From: Zarea fungicola
Taxonomy: Eukaryota; Ascomycota; Sordariomycetes; Hypocreales; Cordycipitaceae
Assembly: GCA_900169235.1 (NCBI GenBank)
Contig: FWCC01000099.1
Span: 41,318-105,317, forward strand
DNA: 64,000 nucleotides
Direction: 5' to 3'
In this document: positions 1 through 11,325 of the stretch, piece by piece
How positions within the stretch are numbered: the first letter of the stretch is position 1
Layout of the letters: every line of letters starts with the position of its first letter
The notes under the pieces: generated by a model
What the model was told of the DNA's origin: nothing
Database searches by the model: none
Seen by the model: only the letters and a program-made list of their open reading frames with translations
Position numbers and translations under genes: made by a program

Positions 1-2986
1 CTGCTGTGGTCCCAGCTTCTGCAAACTTCTCACGGACTGGCCTCTCTATGGGCTCCCCGATGCAATGGAAGCCCAACTGTGGGGAAGCGGAAAACGAATC
101 TCGCTTGGGCTTGGGCCTCTTCCCCCCTCGTCGCCCAAGTAAGCCTAGCGTTGGCTTCGTAAGTACATACTAAAAACGAATCGCTACAAAAGCGTTGCTT
201 GTCGCCGTGATCAGCGAGGTGATGAGGGGTGGGGACAAACTGGCCTCCTCTTATGTCAACTAACTAGGCATTGCCAGTAAATCGGCCCTGTCCTTGGGAG
301 CAAGTGGTGATTCCACCGCCATCGATATTATCCAGCACAGAGATGAAGCCAGCCTGCCCTCGGAGCGGGGCTTATTACATGTCTCATCCTTCTCATCCTT
401 TGACTATTGTGCATGTAACTACTGGTACTAAAAAGCCTCTCCGCACGGTCATGGTGTTGTTACCACCGCACCTGCTTTCAAACTACCGCCTGCTCTCAGA
501 GGCAGTTATGGTCTTGTAAACACCTCTACCAGCTACAGACCTATTATGAGCAACAGGGGAAAAAAGGTTAGTCGACGTATGGACTGGAGCCTGAGCCCTT
601 CGGAACAGAGTCGTCGCAAGTACACTGGCGCAACCAGGCTCCCACGCCGAACAAGCTGCTCTACACAAGCTGAGTCGAACAATGAGGTAAAATCTCTCGC
701 CAATACAAACGAAACGCGTAAGTTCGAAAACAGACAAGGGGAGAAGGCGTGACGGTATCCAGTTCGCATCGCCGCACTGCATCAGCCACCCCCGAACCGG
801 GCTTTGCGTGGTGACTGTCGGATGCAACCTCTGACAGCCCAGCCAACAATTCAGTGTAATCAGTTTAATTCTGTCGTCCACGCAGAGACATTGGGATAAA
901 GACGTAGCCTGCAAATATGGACAAAAACAAGGAATATGCTCTCGGCTGCACTACCAATTCCATCCAACTTGAGTCACTCCGTAGCATAATTGCCTAGGTG
1001 GCTCGACATGGCATTACACCATACCCATACTTGTGCATCAACCCAATAGGATCTAGGCTCGGCCTTCACGGCCCTTCCATTGTGCGCTGGCCAACGCATG
1101 AGGTGGCGTCAAATAAGATTTGCTTGCAGGATCAGGCATGTACAATTAATGGCTGTTTATTTACATTTCTACTTCATATAACCAATTATCTCCTTGCCCG
1201 TTGTACTCACTGGACGATTCGTTTCAGGTGATATGCCTTTACGTGGCTGGCGTGACTCGATACACAACGGATTTGGACTCGTTCGTTAGTTCTTTGCATT
1301 TCCTCAGTCATCCACACACTAACAGATGACTTTGTGGGAGCCATTCCAGCAAACCTGGTGAGTCCTGAGTAGATATCTTGCTGTATATCTTGCTTGGTGT
1401 TGCATCGGCACTCCATACTGCCACAGTCTGGTCAAATCGGCAGAAGACTGCGGTGCATTGGACCATCTGGGAGACATATATGTGCACAATGACTCACTTT
1501 TTGCATTTCGTTCTATATTGTCCACGGACACATAGGTGAGGGAGAAGATCCAGAACGGCCCTGCGTCTTTTGTTAGTCTCCCATGTAGCATAGCAGTGGC
1601 GCCCGAGTTGGACGGCAGCTGCGAGGCGTTCGCCCTCATCCACAACGGCGCAATCTACTAGACCATTCTGAGTAATTCTTTCATCATTATTTTATGTGTT
1701 TTGCCACTAGAGTTCGATGCGGTAGGCATGATGTGGCAGGTGTCAGAAACTAGATATTGGTATTGCTGATGAGCTGGACAGGATGCGATGAGGCATATTG
1801 ATGGTGTCTATTTGAACCTTGGCACTCGTCGAAAGTTGTCCTACCAGCTACGAGCCTCGAACACATAGTATTGCGGGAAGCAGAATACTGTTCAGCAAAC
1901 TTGTGATGATGAAATTGGGCAGATCTCTCATTTGTTGCCCTTGAGGGGCGTTGATTCCACTGGCGTATGCATGTACATATCCTTGTGAGCAGCCGCATAA
2001 TGGGCCTCAAAAAATGGAAGTTCAACCCAAGAATATGATGACAGACGCCGGTATTCACGTTGGCTGCATAGTTGATACCCTCATCACCGTGAGGCACGTT
2101 TCTAATCCTGAATCCTGAAACAAAGAGCGGTGTACAGTAGTTGGAGGGATGGTTATCCTGTTGGCATTCTTTGCTGCATCCTATATTGCCTCGCCACCAC
2201 CAAAAAAACCATCCTCCTTCTCCGCTCGCCCCGGGACTTCATACTGTGAGACCAGCATTCGATGAAGCCAGAAACTGGCAAACAGATGGCCCATTGACTC
2301 GTATCGTCTCAGCTTTGGGGCGGTATACCCGGCAGTAGCCAGGATGGTGATTGGTATTCTTGCATTGTAATATACATACACGATACATTGCATCAAGCCA
2401 CAAGCCTTTCCTTCCTTGGCGTAATCCTTTGACTTGTCACTTTGCTGGATCTTGTCGTCGGTGCTTATTCAGGTAGTAGCGGACTTCTTGTCATCGCTGG
2501 AACGCAACAGCTCTCTGTCGTTGGCAGGGCATGATGGCTGTGGGCTAGAAATTGTGTGAGAAGTCATATGTTCTTTGCCATTGTAAAATAGTAGATGTAA
2601 GATTGAGGAAAGGATAATTTATCGCCCCAGCCGGGGATGCTCCAGCAAATACAAAACGCAGCCGCACAAAACTGAAGTTCTGTAACATGACTACCTGAGC
2701 TTGAACGATCCCCTATGGCCTTATAACAACTAGAAAAGTTTGGCATGGATACTATAGCCAGCGTTAACTAGGGAACAGCTCCTTCCTACTCAATCTGGTG
2801 GGAGTACCGTTACTCTTTACATGATTTAATCGCCTGCAGGGTAGACCGCCATTGCCTCGACGCACTTGCTTGACCCTTTCCAGCTTTTGAAATACGTCGT
2901 TGTAGTTAGCCATAAAGGCAAGGAAAATGTTTATATATTTACATCTATATATTGCAGAGGAAAACTGCTCGGTTCATGCTGCTTTT
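1..2986. other. Intergenic, no supported gene
   Basis: All open frames here are short (at most 143 codons), lack recognisable domains and overlap one another on both strands, which is what non-coding DNA of this composition gives. I see no tRNA-like cloverleaf, no tandem array and no recognisable transposon terminus. The right edge is the 3' flank of the minus-strand gene that ends at 2987. The left edge of the window may cut off a neighbouring gene's flank, but no partial coding sequence is evident. Confidence 0.6.
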
Positions 2987-4111
2987 CTAAACCGGAATGT
3001 CCATGTCTGCAACAACCGGTCTATGATCCGAGATGCGCACATTATCGTCAAAGCTATTCGCCAAGACGCCAAATGTCTTAACCGTCGCCGCCCGCGGCTC
3101 CTGAATAAATAAGAAATCAATCCTCTGTGGCCACTCGGACGCCTCTCCAAAGCTCGTGTATGTGAGATGATTGCCATATCGATCCCCCGGCGCCACCAAA
3201 TCTGAAATATCGGACATGCCCGAGCCTTCTGCCACCATCATCTTGTATGCGCCGTCGTCCGGCGTGCTGTTGAAGTCACCTCCGATGAGTACGGCCGACA
3301 GCTCGGACCGACCGCTCCACTCCTTGCCGATTGAAATAAGCAGCTTTGCGCTATTTTCACGGGCCTTGACGCCAATGTGGTCAAAGTGCGTGCTCATCAC
3401 CACCACTTTGGTGCCCACCGTGCGGTGCGTAAACTCGCCAATTGTGACGATGCGGTTCAGCGCCGCGTCCCAGCCGCGCGACGGCTTGAACGGCGTCTCG
3501 CTCAGCCAGCGCGTCTCGCTGTGCGTGCACACCCACACGGCGGGCTTATAGTAAATGGGCGAAAACTCGCCCGCCGTCTCGCGCGCATCACGCCCACGCC
3601 CAACATACGCCCACTCTGGGCCTAGGCCGGTGAGGATGTCATTGACCTGGGAGTAGAGACATTCCTGCAGGCAGAGAAAGGCATTGTCGTGCCCGGCGGT
3701 GATGAAGCGCAGCTGCGTGCACAATTTGGGACCGCGGACCTTCCAGGGCTGCTCGCCGGTGACGGGCCACGGCGTTGCGTTTCGGACGTTGTAGGTGACG
3801 AGCCGGAGGGGTATGGTGGTGCGGTTTCCGCCTGTACCGCCGGGCTTCTTGTCGTCAATTTTCACGTTGAGCGCCGCGTCCGGCGCAATATCAGCCGGGT
3901 TATTATTGCTGGTTCCGTCTGGCGGAACGTAGACAAATGTGCTGGGCTTGCCGTTCTTGGACGTCATTGTGGTTGGGGAGGGGGTGGGAGACGTAGTGTA
4001 TAGGTGCCAAATCAAGGCAACGACGAAAACGAGGAGGGTGGTCAGAGCCAATTGATATGTGGGCGAGGAACGAGCCAACCGTCTCTTCTGAGCCAATGAC
4101 GTGACGGGCAT
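2987..4111 (-). CDS. Membrane-anchored endonuclease/exonuclease/phosphatase family protein
   Basis: A 374-residue single-exon protein of the EEP superfamily (DNase I/sphingomyelinase/inositol 5-phosphatase fold), metal-dependent phosphodiester or phosphomonoester hydrolases. Visible catalytic positions in order: N108 in VTYNVR, E150 in LQEC, H242 in STHFDH, D279 and N281 in GGDFNSTPDD, D332 in RIDFLF and H363 in SDHRPV, so the active site looks intact. Residues about 18-38 form one hydrophobic segment after a basic N-terminus, giving a type II signal anchor with the catalytic domain on the luminal or outer side. The open frame extends upstream to 4213 only through a GTG; the first in-frame ATG is at 4111, which also puts the anchor in the usual place. 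The substrate cannot be told from the sequence. Fungal relatives are usually annotated simply as endonuclease/exonuclease/phosphatase family proteins. Confidence 0.85.
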   Translation of the reverse strand: MPVTSLAQKRRLARSSPTYQLALTTLLVFVVALIWHLYTTSPTPSPTTMTSKNGKPSTFVYVPPDGTSNNNPADIAPDAALNVKIDDKKPGGTGGNRTTIPLRLVTYNVRNATPWPVTGEQPWKVRGPKLCTQLRFITAGHDNAFLCLQECLYSQVNDILTGLGPEWAYVGRGRDARETAGEFSPIYYKPAVWVCTHSETRWLSETPFKPSRGWDAALNRIVTIGEFTHRTVGTKVVVMSTHFDHIGVKARENSAKLLISIGKEWSGRSELSAVLIGGDFNSTPDDGAYKMMVAEGSGMSDISDLVAPGDRYGNHLTYTSFGEASEWPQRIDFLFIQEPRAATVKTFGVLANSFDDNVRISDHRPVVADMDIPV

Positions 4112-7100
4112 CAGAGGAATAAAAAAGAGGAAGGAGAAGAAAAGAAAGCCCCCGGAATTCGGAGTCCTTTTCACTTCTTCAACTATCCTCAGAGACTGGG
4201 AAGAAACCGTCACGTGTGCACTGGCTGTGTTCTTCGGCCAATGTGGGCGCTGTCTGCTGCCAGCCGTGTCGATTTAGCTGCGGGGTTGAGGGACGACTGG
4301 ACAAGGCTGTTGAAGGAATAGTCAAGGGGCGTGGCCGACGGATGGCACTAAGGAAGCTTATGCGGCAAATATGTTCAACGGTATATTTAGACGGCTGGTA
4401 GGCCAGTTTACTTATTGGTGATGACCGATGTAGGTTGAACGAAGCGGGCAGGCAGGCAAGTGGACAAAAAGTTCTCTTGGCAGGTTGCAAAACAGCTCAA
4501 CCGATCCCGAAATGCTCCGCCACATATTATTGGCGATTTTCTCTGGGCTCTCAAGGTGGAACGCGAGATGGGTTCTTTTACTAATATTTGTCGCGAGACG
4601 ACCGAAAGCGGATGACAGCGGCTGGCTCAGCCTTTTTTTTTTTTAGGCAAACTAAACGTAAAGTAATAACGAGGAAAAGCTTCTTAATTCTTTAATTCGC
4701 AGTAGAAGTAATGGCCCAATTACAGAAGTAGGTCTGGGCAGTACCAAATTCCACAGCCAAATAGAGACTGGCTTGGAAACGTTCATTCCGTATATGAGGC
4801 GAAGCAGTAGTAATTCATCACAATCCACAATTCTGCATCGTATCTTAGATGGACCAATTGCTGAACTATCTAGCATTTAGCAGTAAGTTTATGGGCGTTC
4901 TGCCAGTCTGAGCTGGAGACGAAGCTCATGCTGCACAGGAGTTTAGTCATAACCTACCACAGCGCCATTTATAACGACGGAAAATGGCTGCAAAATACTT
5001 GAATAAAAATAAAAATAAAATAAAAATAGTATCCTTCGAAACAATTCAAACGACAGGAAGACGGAAGAGAAGAAATACAATGACTAAACCTCACTGGTCA
5101 CTGTGGAATACGGCACGGCCAAAGCGACACATGGCGGCCTCTACCAAAGGCAGGTCGATGACCGTCTCAGACTTCAGAACATCACCAGATAAAAATTGTT
5201 GAAACAGGATATATAGAAAAGTTTAAATGTGATATAGTAAGGATAAGGCCATTTTATCTTGTTATTTTCCCCCCCTTTTTATAGCGTTTCAGAGAATTTT
5301 ACTAGCAAAAGAAATTCCCCGAAACAGGTGAGTCTAGAATGGCCGAATACCTGTAATGAGGAGCGTAGTAAAATGGACGCCATACATGTTCGAAACTGGT
5401 CATTGGTTGGAGGGCAGTATTTTAAAACATATTACAGATTGATTCCATTGCTACCCTCCATTTAAAATGTCAAAAATGGTGAGAAAGAAGCTGAGTAGCT
5501 AAATTTAGCAACATGCCACCCGCAACGCAAAGCATTGCCTTTAGCTACGCAGAATTCCACATGATTAAATATATCGTAGTGTACAAACCCGTTAGAAGCA
5601 ATGGAATATTCTAAAACAACCGCCAAGAGATCGAGCAATTTGAAATAACTTCAAACCAGGCGCAGCAGATACGTGCTCTCTTACGCAACACCACCAACCA
5701 TACACGAGCTGTGCAGATCATCAAGAGACGACCTGCCCAAAATCAGTCACTCCGAGCTTTTGGGGGCCACATCATGACGAAACTCGCCTCCATTCTTTGT
5801 GGAAGCGCTCTTGGCCATTTGCGTTCAAGTCATCAATAAGCGGGTGTACCGTATTTAGAAGTCCGATAATATGGCACCATAGAAAAGGACATGGGAATTA
5901 TAAAAGAAAAAGATCATGTGGGCCTCTGGATTTGGTGCTTGGTCGGCAGGGTCACATCATGAGAAGCCATGCAGCTTGCTTTGACATTCCTTGATGTTGA
6001 TGAAATATGCTAACTATATTTGGATAAGCCGGGGTGAGCAGTGTCTTGCATCCACGCCCCCCTTTCGCATGTACGTGTACGGTTCAGGAGCAAGACTGTG
6101 GGTTGGTTGGCGGCAATTTTCCTTGACTCGTTGGTCATGTTCTCAGCCCATAACCGACAGCATGGGCGTTTCCGGATATCATGAGCTAGCAGTGCTCTAA
6201 ATATATCTCGATGTTGTTGGTTCCAGTTTGAGAAGAGGCCATCCATGGTAAGACGGTGGGACGGGCGGTGCGGCCCTCTAGTGGGAACATTTGTCACCCA
6301 TCCTGTCATGCTGGGGAAACACCAACGGCAGTTCGACTTTAGAGCATCGCCGTACATCCGTAGGCTAGGTTCGATTTGTACTTGCCAGTGACTTGCCATC
6401 ACAGGCGACTGCTAGGCTGCAGGAACTGAGAGCTAGCGAGTTGGTGGCTTGTCTTAAGCTTCATGGGCGACCTGCTCGTCTGTGAATGCGCCTGGTGAAT
6501 TAGTGAATTGCTGAAGGCAACTTCCCACGCTAGAAAAGGAAGCCAGATTGAGCTTGCATGCTTGTACACGAGACACATTTCAGCTCCCGGCGCCTTTATT
6601 GTCTTTCTATGGCAACATTCCTGTGGGCTTTGGAGCTAAAATAGCCCACTAAATCGACGGGCAGCTAATTTAGTCTCCTGTGTATAACTCTTCACTCTTG
6701 GCTGCTCGTATGGTGAGACATGCTGCCCTCCTCTACAGACACCAGATGATCAGCTTTCACACCCACCGGACCCAGTTGACTTCCTTCGTTAGTCCTTTGT
6801 TAAATTTCCACTTCCTTCGCATGGCATTGTACATGGGTCACGCAGAGCCAGCCGGGTGGCCCATTCCAAATGAACCTGCATAGTACACATCTGCGATCGA
6901 GCAGTTTCTTGCTTGATCGGGTTCGTCGGGCCACTTTGTCCGCCTGCCAGAAATTCCGTGATGATGCTGTTTTGTGTTGGGAATTAATGTTGACGAACCG
7001 GGTTCTTCGGCTCGCGCTTTTGTTCAGCTGTCTAAAGAACGCCCCCACAGGTGCCTTGCATGATGTGTGGTCATGATGGCCACCTCTTGAATTAGCCTCT

Positions 7101-8568
7101 GCTTCCCAAATCCCGTCATCGCTTGCTGCTTATTCCTGGCCTTTTATGTTCTTGCTTCTCGCTCTCCAAATTATTCATCGTGACGCGTACTAAGAGATTC
7201 AAGGAGACTATCCGGCTGGTCGCAGAGATAATTCTGTCCCCCCCCCTTTCTCTTTTTTTTTTTTTTTTCATTTTCCCCTTCGCGTCTAGGCAACCACGCT
7301 TCTACTCTAGTTTTGTTGACATACTAGGCAAGAATCACCTGGAAACACATTACTCGCCTTGTCAATTTCCCTGATGCACCTTAGAGACACGAGCAATCGT
7401 GTAAGCCCTTTACGCGGCCACTAGGCAGGCGCTGCCATTTGCTCAGCCCCGGCAAGCCTCTCTGCCATTAGACAATGTAACTGGTCGGCAGTTCCGCACT
7501 TTCGCCTAATCTGTACTTGCTCTTATGCCTTGGTGGACTATTTCGGTGCCATATATCACCTTGCACTAAAGGAAATCTCTGCTTATGGCTAAAAAGATGG
7601 TAACAGTGTATTGCCCGCCAAAGCTCCGTAAAAAGTCCGGTCGAATGCTCTCTCATACTATGGTACACAAATGTTTATGGTAGAGTGGTGTTTACACATG
7701 GAAACTAAAAAAGGAAACATACTTGCCCATCCATGAACCAGTGACAACCATTCCGCCCATTCCAATAGCTCTCCTTCTGACAAGCCTGCATCCTCCACCA
7801 GTACTTTTTAGTGTGACCGATGTCTCACGAACTCCTCTTTGTTCAGCGGGCAGATGGAAATTTTGGTGTTGGACGGAAGGCACACGGAACAGGCAGCCCG
7901 CGTTTCTGGCTCGCCACGAAAACCCTCGACAGGTGTGGCTCATATCCCCATTCTTATCCTGCCGTCGATTCTGCACGGCCGTGGCGTGTGGGTGGTGGCA
8001 TGGGTAACATGACCACCAACTGCGCATCCTCGGGGCTTGTCATTATGACTGGCTCGCAGGCTGACTATCTCCAGGTTGCGCTCTTGCCTCTCGCCTGTCA
8101 CTCACACTGACTGGTCAGGCTTGTTTCCGGTCCACTAGTCTGGAAAGTATTGACAGGGGCTTGGTTGAGAGGCTTGCATGTGCCACATCTTGATATACCC
8201 AAAATTGGGACAGGTTCTACCGGGGCCGCCGTCTTCAGCTATATATGAACCGCCGCGGACCTCCTGCTTTCGAATCTTGTTCCTTCTTTGTTTGAATGAG
8301 ACAAACGGTCGTTTCTAAGTCAGTCATCATTGTCCTGCCAGAGACATAAATACAGGGTGCGGCGCTTGTTCGTGCTCACACTGCATTGCAGTCTATTCGC
8401 GGGGGCATAATAGGCCCATTCCCTTCATCACTTAATCATCGCCACGTACGGAGTACAGAATACCGAATCCATCAGATACGCTGTCCTTAGTTTTACCCTG
8501 CGTTATTAAATATTCTACATTATACCTCGTTTTGTTTTACATGCGCAATACCCCCGGTCTTTTTAAAC
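4112..8568. other. Long intergenic region between divergent genes
   Basis: About 4.4 kb separates the start of the minus-strand EEP gene from the plus-strand gene at 8569. The stretch at about 4620-5720 is visibly A/T-rich, with many short A-runs and weak coding potential. Pyrimidine-rich runs occur at about 7238-7280. A CACGTG E-box lies at 4211-4216, about 100 bp upstream of the EEP start. Open frames here are short, overlapping and without recognisable domains. I support no gene in it. Confidence 0.5.
5002..5028. repeat. A-rich simple repeat
   Basis: A short run of imperfect AAAAT/AAAT units inside the A/T-rich part of the 4.1-8.6 kb spacer. It is a simple-sequence tract with no gene in it. 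Confidence 0.7.
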
Positions 8569-9504
8569 ATGCCTACACATAGCGACGTGTCATCCCACCG
8601 TGACTCATGGCCGCCTACCCAGGTGCGCCTGGTCCGATCAGCCTCCAACAAGAGCTACGATGAGCCGCGCCCCCTCCTGGACGATATTGACGAGGATCCC
8701 CTCATATATTTCCTCACACCCAGCGCGGACGAGAACGCGATGGACTTAGACAGTGACGATGGCGACGACGTTGTTATGGACTTTGACGCTGGCATCGAGA
8801 TCCCGGGCCGCCCACGCGAGGTGATCCGGAGCGTGAGCCCGTCCACCCTCGACGGCCTCCGAAGGCTCCGGGCCACACCCCGCCGCACAGCATCGCCCGA
8901 CTTTGACTCGGAGGTTTTTACGTCGGATGAAGATGATGACGATAATGAGGACTATGTCCGTCTCTCGCCGTCACCGTCGCCGCCTCCGCCCTCTGCACGC
9001 TCCATTCACCATCGTTCTCATAGCCCCAACAGCCTGCTCAGCGCCGCCGCTATACCGAGGCACCACAGCTTCAACGGCTTTGGGTTTCGCGCGCGCAGCC
9101 CAGTCTTTGGCCGAAGCAGCGACGGGTTTCTACCCCCCACGGCGTCATTCCCGGCGCCCTCCCCGCCCACTTATGCTATTACTGCTTCTCCTACCTTGTT
9201 TTCAACGTCCCCGCGCGGCCGTTCCGCTTTTGCCTCGCGGTGCGGTCGACTGCCACCCGGTACCTACACAAGCAACAGCAATGCCTCCGCTCGTGTCAGC
9301 AGGCCCGGCCATCTTTGGCGCGAACCTAGCGCAGATGTATGGTCCATTGAAGAGGAGACGGAAGAAGAGCTGCTGATGAGTGAGATTCTGGGCAGCATCG
9401 GGGTCAGAAGTGATGGTGGAGCTGCAAGGCCAACAGCCGGGGGCGGCTTGCGCTCCTCGAAGCTGTTGAAGAAGGTTCGATTTGTGCTCCCAGGTGAACG
9501 GTAA
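8569..9504 (+). CDS. Acidic, serine/proline-rich protein of unknown function
   Basis: A single-exon 311-residue open frame starting at an ATG with A at -3 (AAACATG). I do not recognise a domain. The first third is acidic (an LLDDIDEDP stretch, a DLDSDDGDDVVMDFD stretch and later SDEDDDDNEDY). The middle is rich in SP and PP motifs and in Arg/Ser (SPSPSPPPP, HHRSHSPNS). Near the end is another acidic patch (SIEEETEEELLMSEIL), and the C-terminus is basic (SSKLLKKVRF). It is predicted to be mostly disordered, with no signal peptide or membrane segment. Strong codon-position bias and the lack of an equally long competing frame support real coding. An acidic, SP-rich, disordered make-up would fit a nuclear or phosphoregulated protein, but that is inference only. 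Confidence 0.65.
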   Translation: MPTHSDVSSHRDSWPPTQVRLVRSASNKSYDEPRPLLDDIDEDPLIYFLTPSADENAMDLDSDDGDDVVMDFDAGIEIPGRPREVIRSVSPSTLDGLRRLRATPRRTASPDFDSEVFTSDEDDDDNEDYVRLSPSPSPPPPSARSIHHRSHSPNSLLSAAAIPRHHSFNGFGFRARSPVFGRSSDGFLPPTASFPAPSPPTYAITASPTLFSTSPRGRSAFASRCGRLPPGTYTSNSNASARVSRPGHLWREPSADVWSIEEETEEELLMSEILGSIGVRSDGGAARPTAGGGLRSSKLLKKVRFVLPGER

Positions 9505-11325
9505 ACGTTACTGGGGCATCTCTAATTTTCCTTCTTTCCCATTTGTGTCTGCTGTCGGTCAGTTCTGGCTGTGATTGCATTCGTTTAGGGAGATTACGCC
9601 GTCGCCTTGTCCGTGTATTTGTGCTGTATGTCCTGCATCTTTACGGCGTATTTGTGATGTTGTTCGGAACAATGAGTAATCCGCTTGGGTCATGGCCATC
9701 ACGATTACTGGACTTCTATGAAGCTCTAGGCGGATTTTGGGTAGCATTCTTTTCGTTCTTGTCACCTTTCCCCGTCCCCCCCCCCCTTTTTTTCTTTTCC
9801 TCAGCATCGGATCGGCGTTTATGGATGATCGAGTCGGCTCATACACATGCTGTCTTGGTCTGCAACACAGGAAGATTGCTAGGTTCTTCGTTGCACATGG
9901 CGTTATTTTTGGATAATTGTCTACTTTCACATCTGTTTTCTGTTTCAGGTCTCATTTTTACTTTTCTTTTTTTATGTCTTCTCGAAGCCTTGAACGGCTT
10001 ACTCTACATCTGGCGTACCACTGGTTTGGTAGCGCACAGCGGCTCCTCTTGCTTGCTTGAGGAACAACGCCTTGTATTTTTCTGGGCTTACACTCCTAAT
10101 ACTTGTTTTTCCGGTTTGCAATATCAATTTAGTTTCATTCGTTCTCAACAAGGTCTAGTGCCGTGTCAATTGTCAATGCGTGAGATGACAGATAGTGAGG
10201 CAGCGTCTTAGGTAGACGAGCCTTGATCGGCTGCCCGGCTGCGGAGTCCGACACTCCTTTGTCAGATTACCGCTTACTGTAATGGCTACTCTGCAAAGCA
10301 CCAACCGGTCAAAGATGGTGTGCTCATTACTGATTGTAGTCGTACTTGGAATGAAAATTAGCCCACAGGGGCGGAAATGTATATTAAGAGAACGCCTTAA
10401 AAATAAACGGGCTCGTGCTCTCATCCAAATTCGGGGTAATACTGAGGAGTCGAAAGGAGAGAGACCAGACTCCGGACAGTCGGTTGGGGCCTCCGCTTTT
10501 ATTATGTTGTACTCAGATTGTCTGGACGAGAAAAGAAGAAACTACATGTGCTTAAATAAAGACCCGGTTTTGCCTCACTCTCTTGGTAAGATTTCCCGTG
10601 CCGGATTACCATGGACGGGGTGGCTTCACGTCAGAAAAGATGCCTCTTTGGGGTAATCGAACCACTGGTGTCTCATGATTGGGTGCAACCATTGGTGTGT
10701 AGATTTTGCCCCCCTGTCGACTGTAAACAACCCCTCCATAAACCTTCTGCCAAGCTGCTAACTAGCAAGCATTTGGTGATCGGTTTGTTTCCCTTCTCCT
10801 CTCCCCACCCAATCTTTCTCCATTCTCCAACTGCCCGTCACGCCCAACGCCATCCAGCCTTCTTCCAGCCTTCCGAGCCCTGGGCTCCCACCAACAAATA
10901 CACTGAGCATCATCCAAGCGTCCTCTGCAAGCTTATTTCCTCCATCCTTGCTTCCCATCTATTCATCTCCTCGCAGCTCACTGGAAAGTGATAATTTGCA
11001 CATCCTACCCAGAACATCCACACATTACGCTACGCAACCAGCTCTCATTCTGACCAAATCATTTCGCCGAGGTACAAAGTAACAGTGAACTGCCACATCC
11101 AGTTCAGCCCAGTCAGCTCAGCCGAGAGCCGCGGGACTTTGATGGTTTTTGCTCTGCTTGTTTCTTGTCACACCGGCAGTTTCTTCTTTGTACCAAGGGC
11201 CTTGCTCTCTTGCTCCTCCTCCTCCTACTCCCCCCTCGGCGTCGAGAACCCAGCCTCCGTTTAGTCTTAGACATCTTTTTCCCTTTGCTGGTTCTTCATT
11301 GCATCATCTATGCAGGCCCCCAACC
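9505..11325. other. Intergenic; T-rich 3' flank then regulator promoter
   Basis: The first 700 bases are strongly pyrimidine-rich on the plus strand (a C-run then T-run near 9776-9796, and many TTTTCTTT tracts) and probably include the 3' UTR of the preceding gene. A 222-codon open frame there (9543-10211) comes from this T-richness and looks like Phe/Leu/Ser-biased noise. The segment at about 10780-11320 is C/T-rich and precedes the regulator start, as often seen in fungal promoters and 5' UTRs. Confidence 0.5.

Noticed and set aside
483..914. A 143-codon minus-strand open frame near the left end
   Set aside because: Three other frames are also open over the same bases, composition is Cys/Arg-rich and no domain is visible.
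4620..5720. A/T-rich stretch that could be a mutated repeat (RIP)
   Set aside because: It is A/T-rich by eye, but no recognisable element or second copy is in the window, and dinucleotide ratios were not computed.
9543..10211. A 222-codon plus-strand open frame downstream of the acidic protein gene
   Set aside because: Lies in a T-rich stretch where stop codons are rare. The product is Phe/Leu/Ser/Cys-biased, without domain or good start context, and more likely 3' UTR.
10640..10690. A minus-strand GGTTCGATTACC resembling a tRNA B box
   Set aside because: The flanking bases do not form a T-arm stem, and no acceptor stem or A box can be fitted around it.
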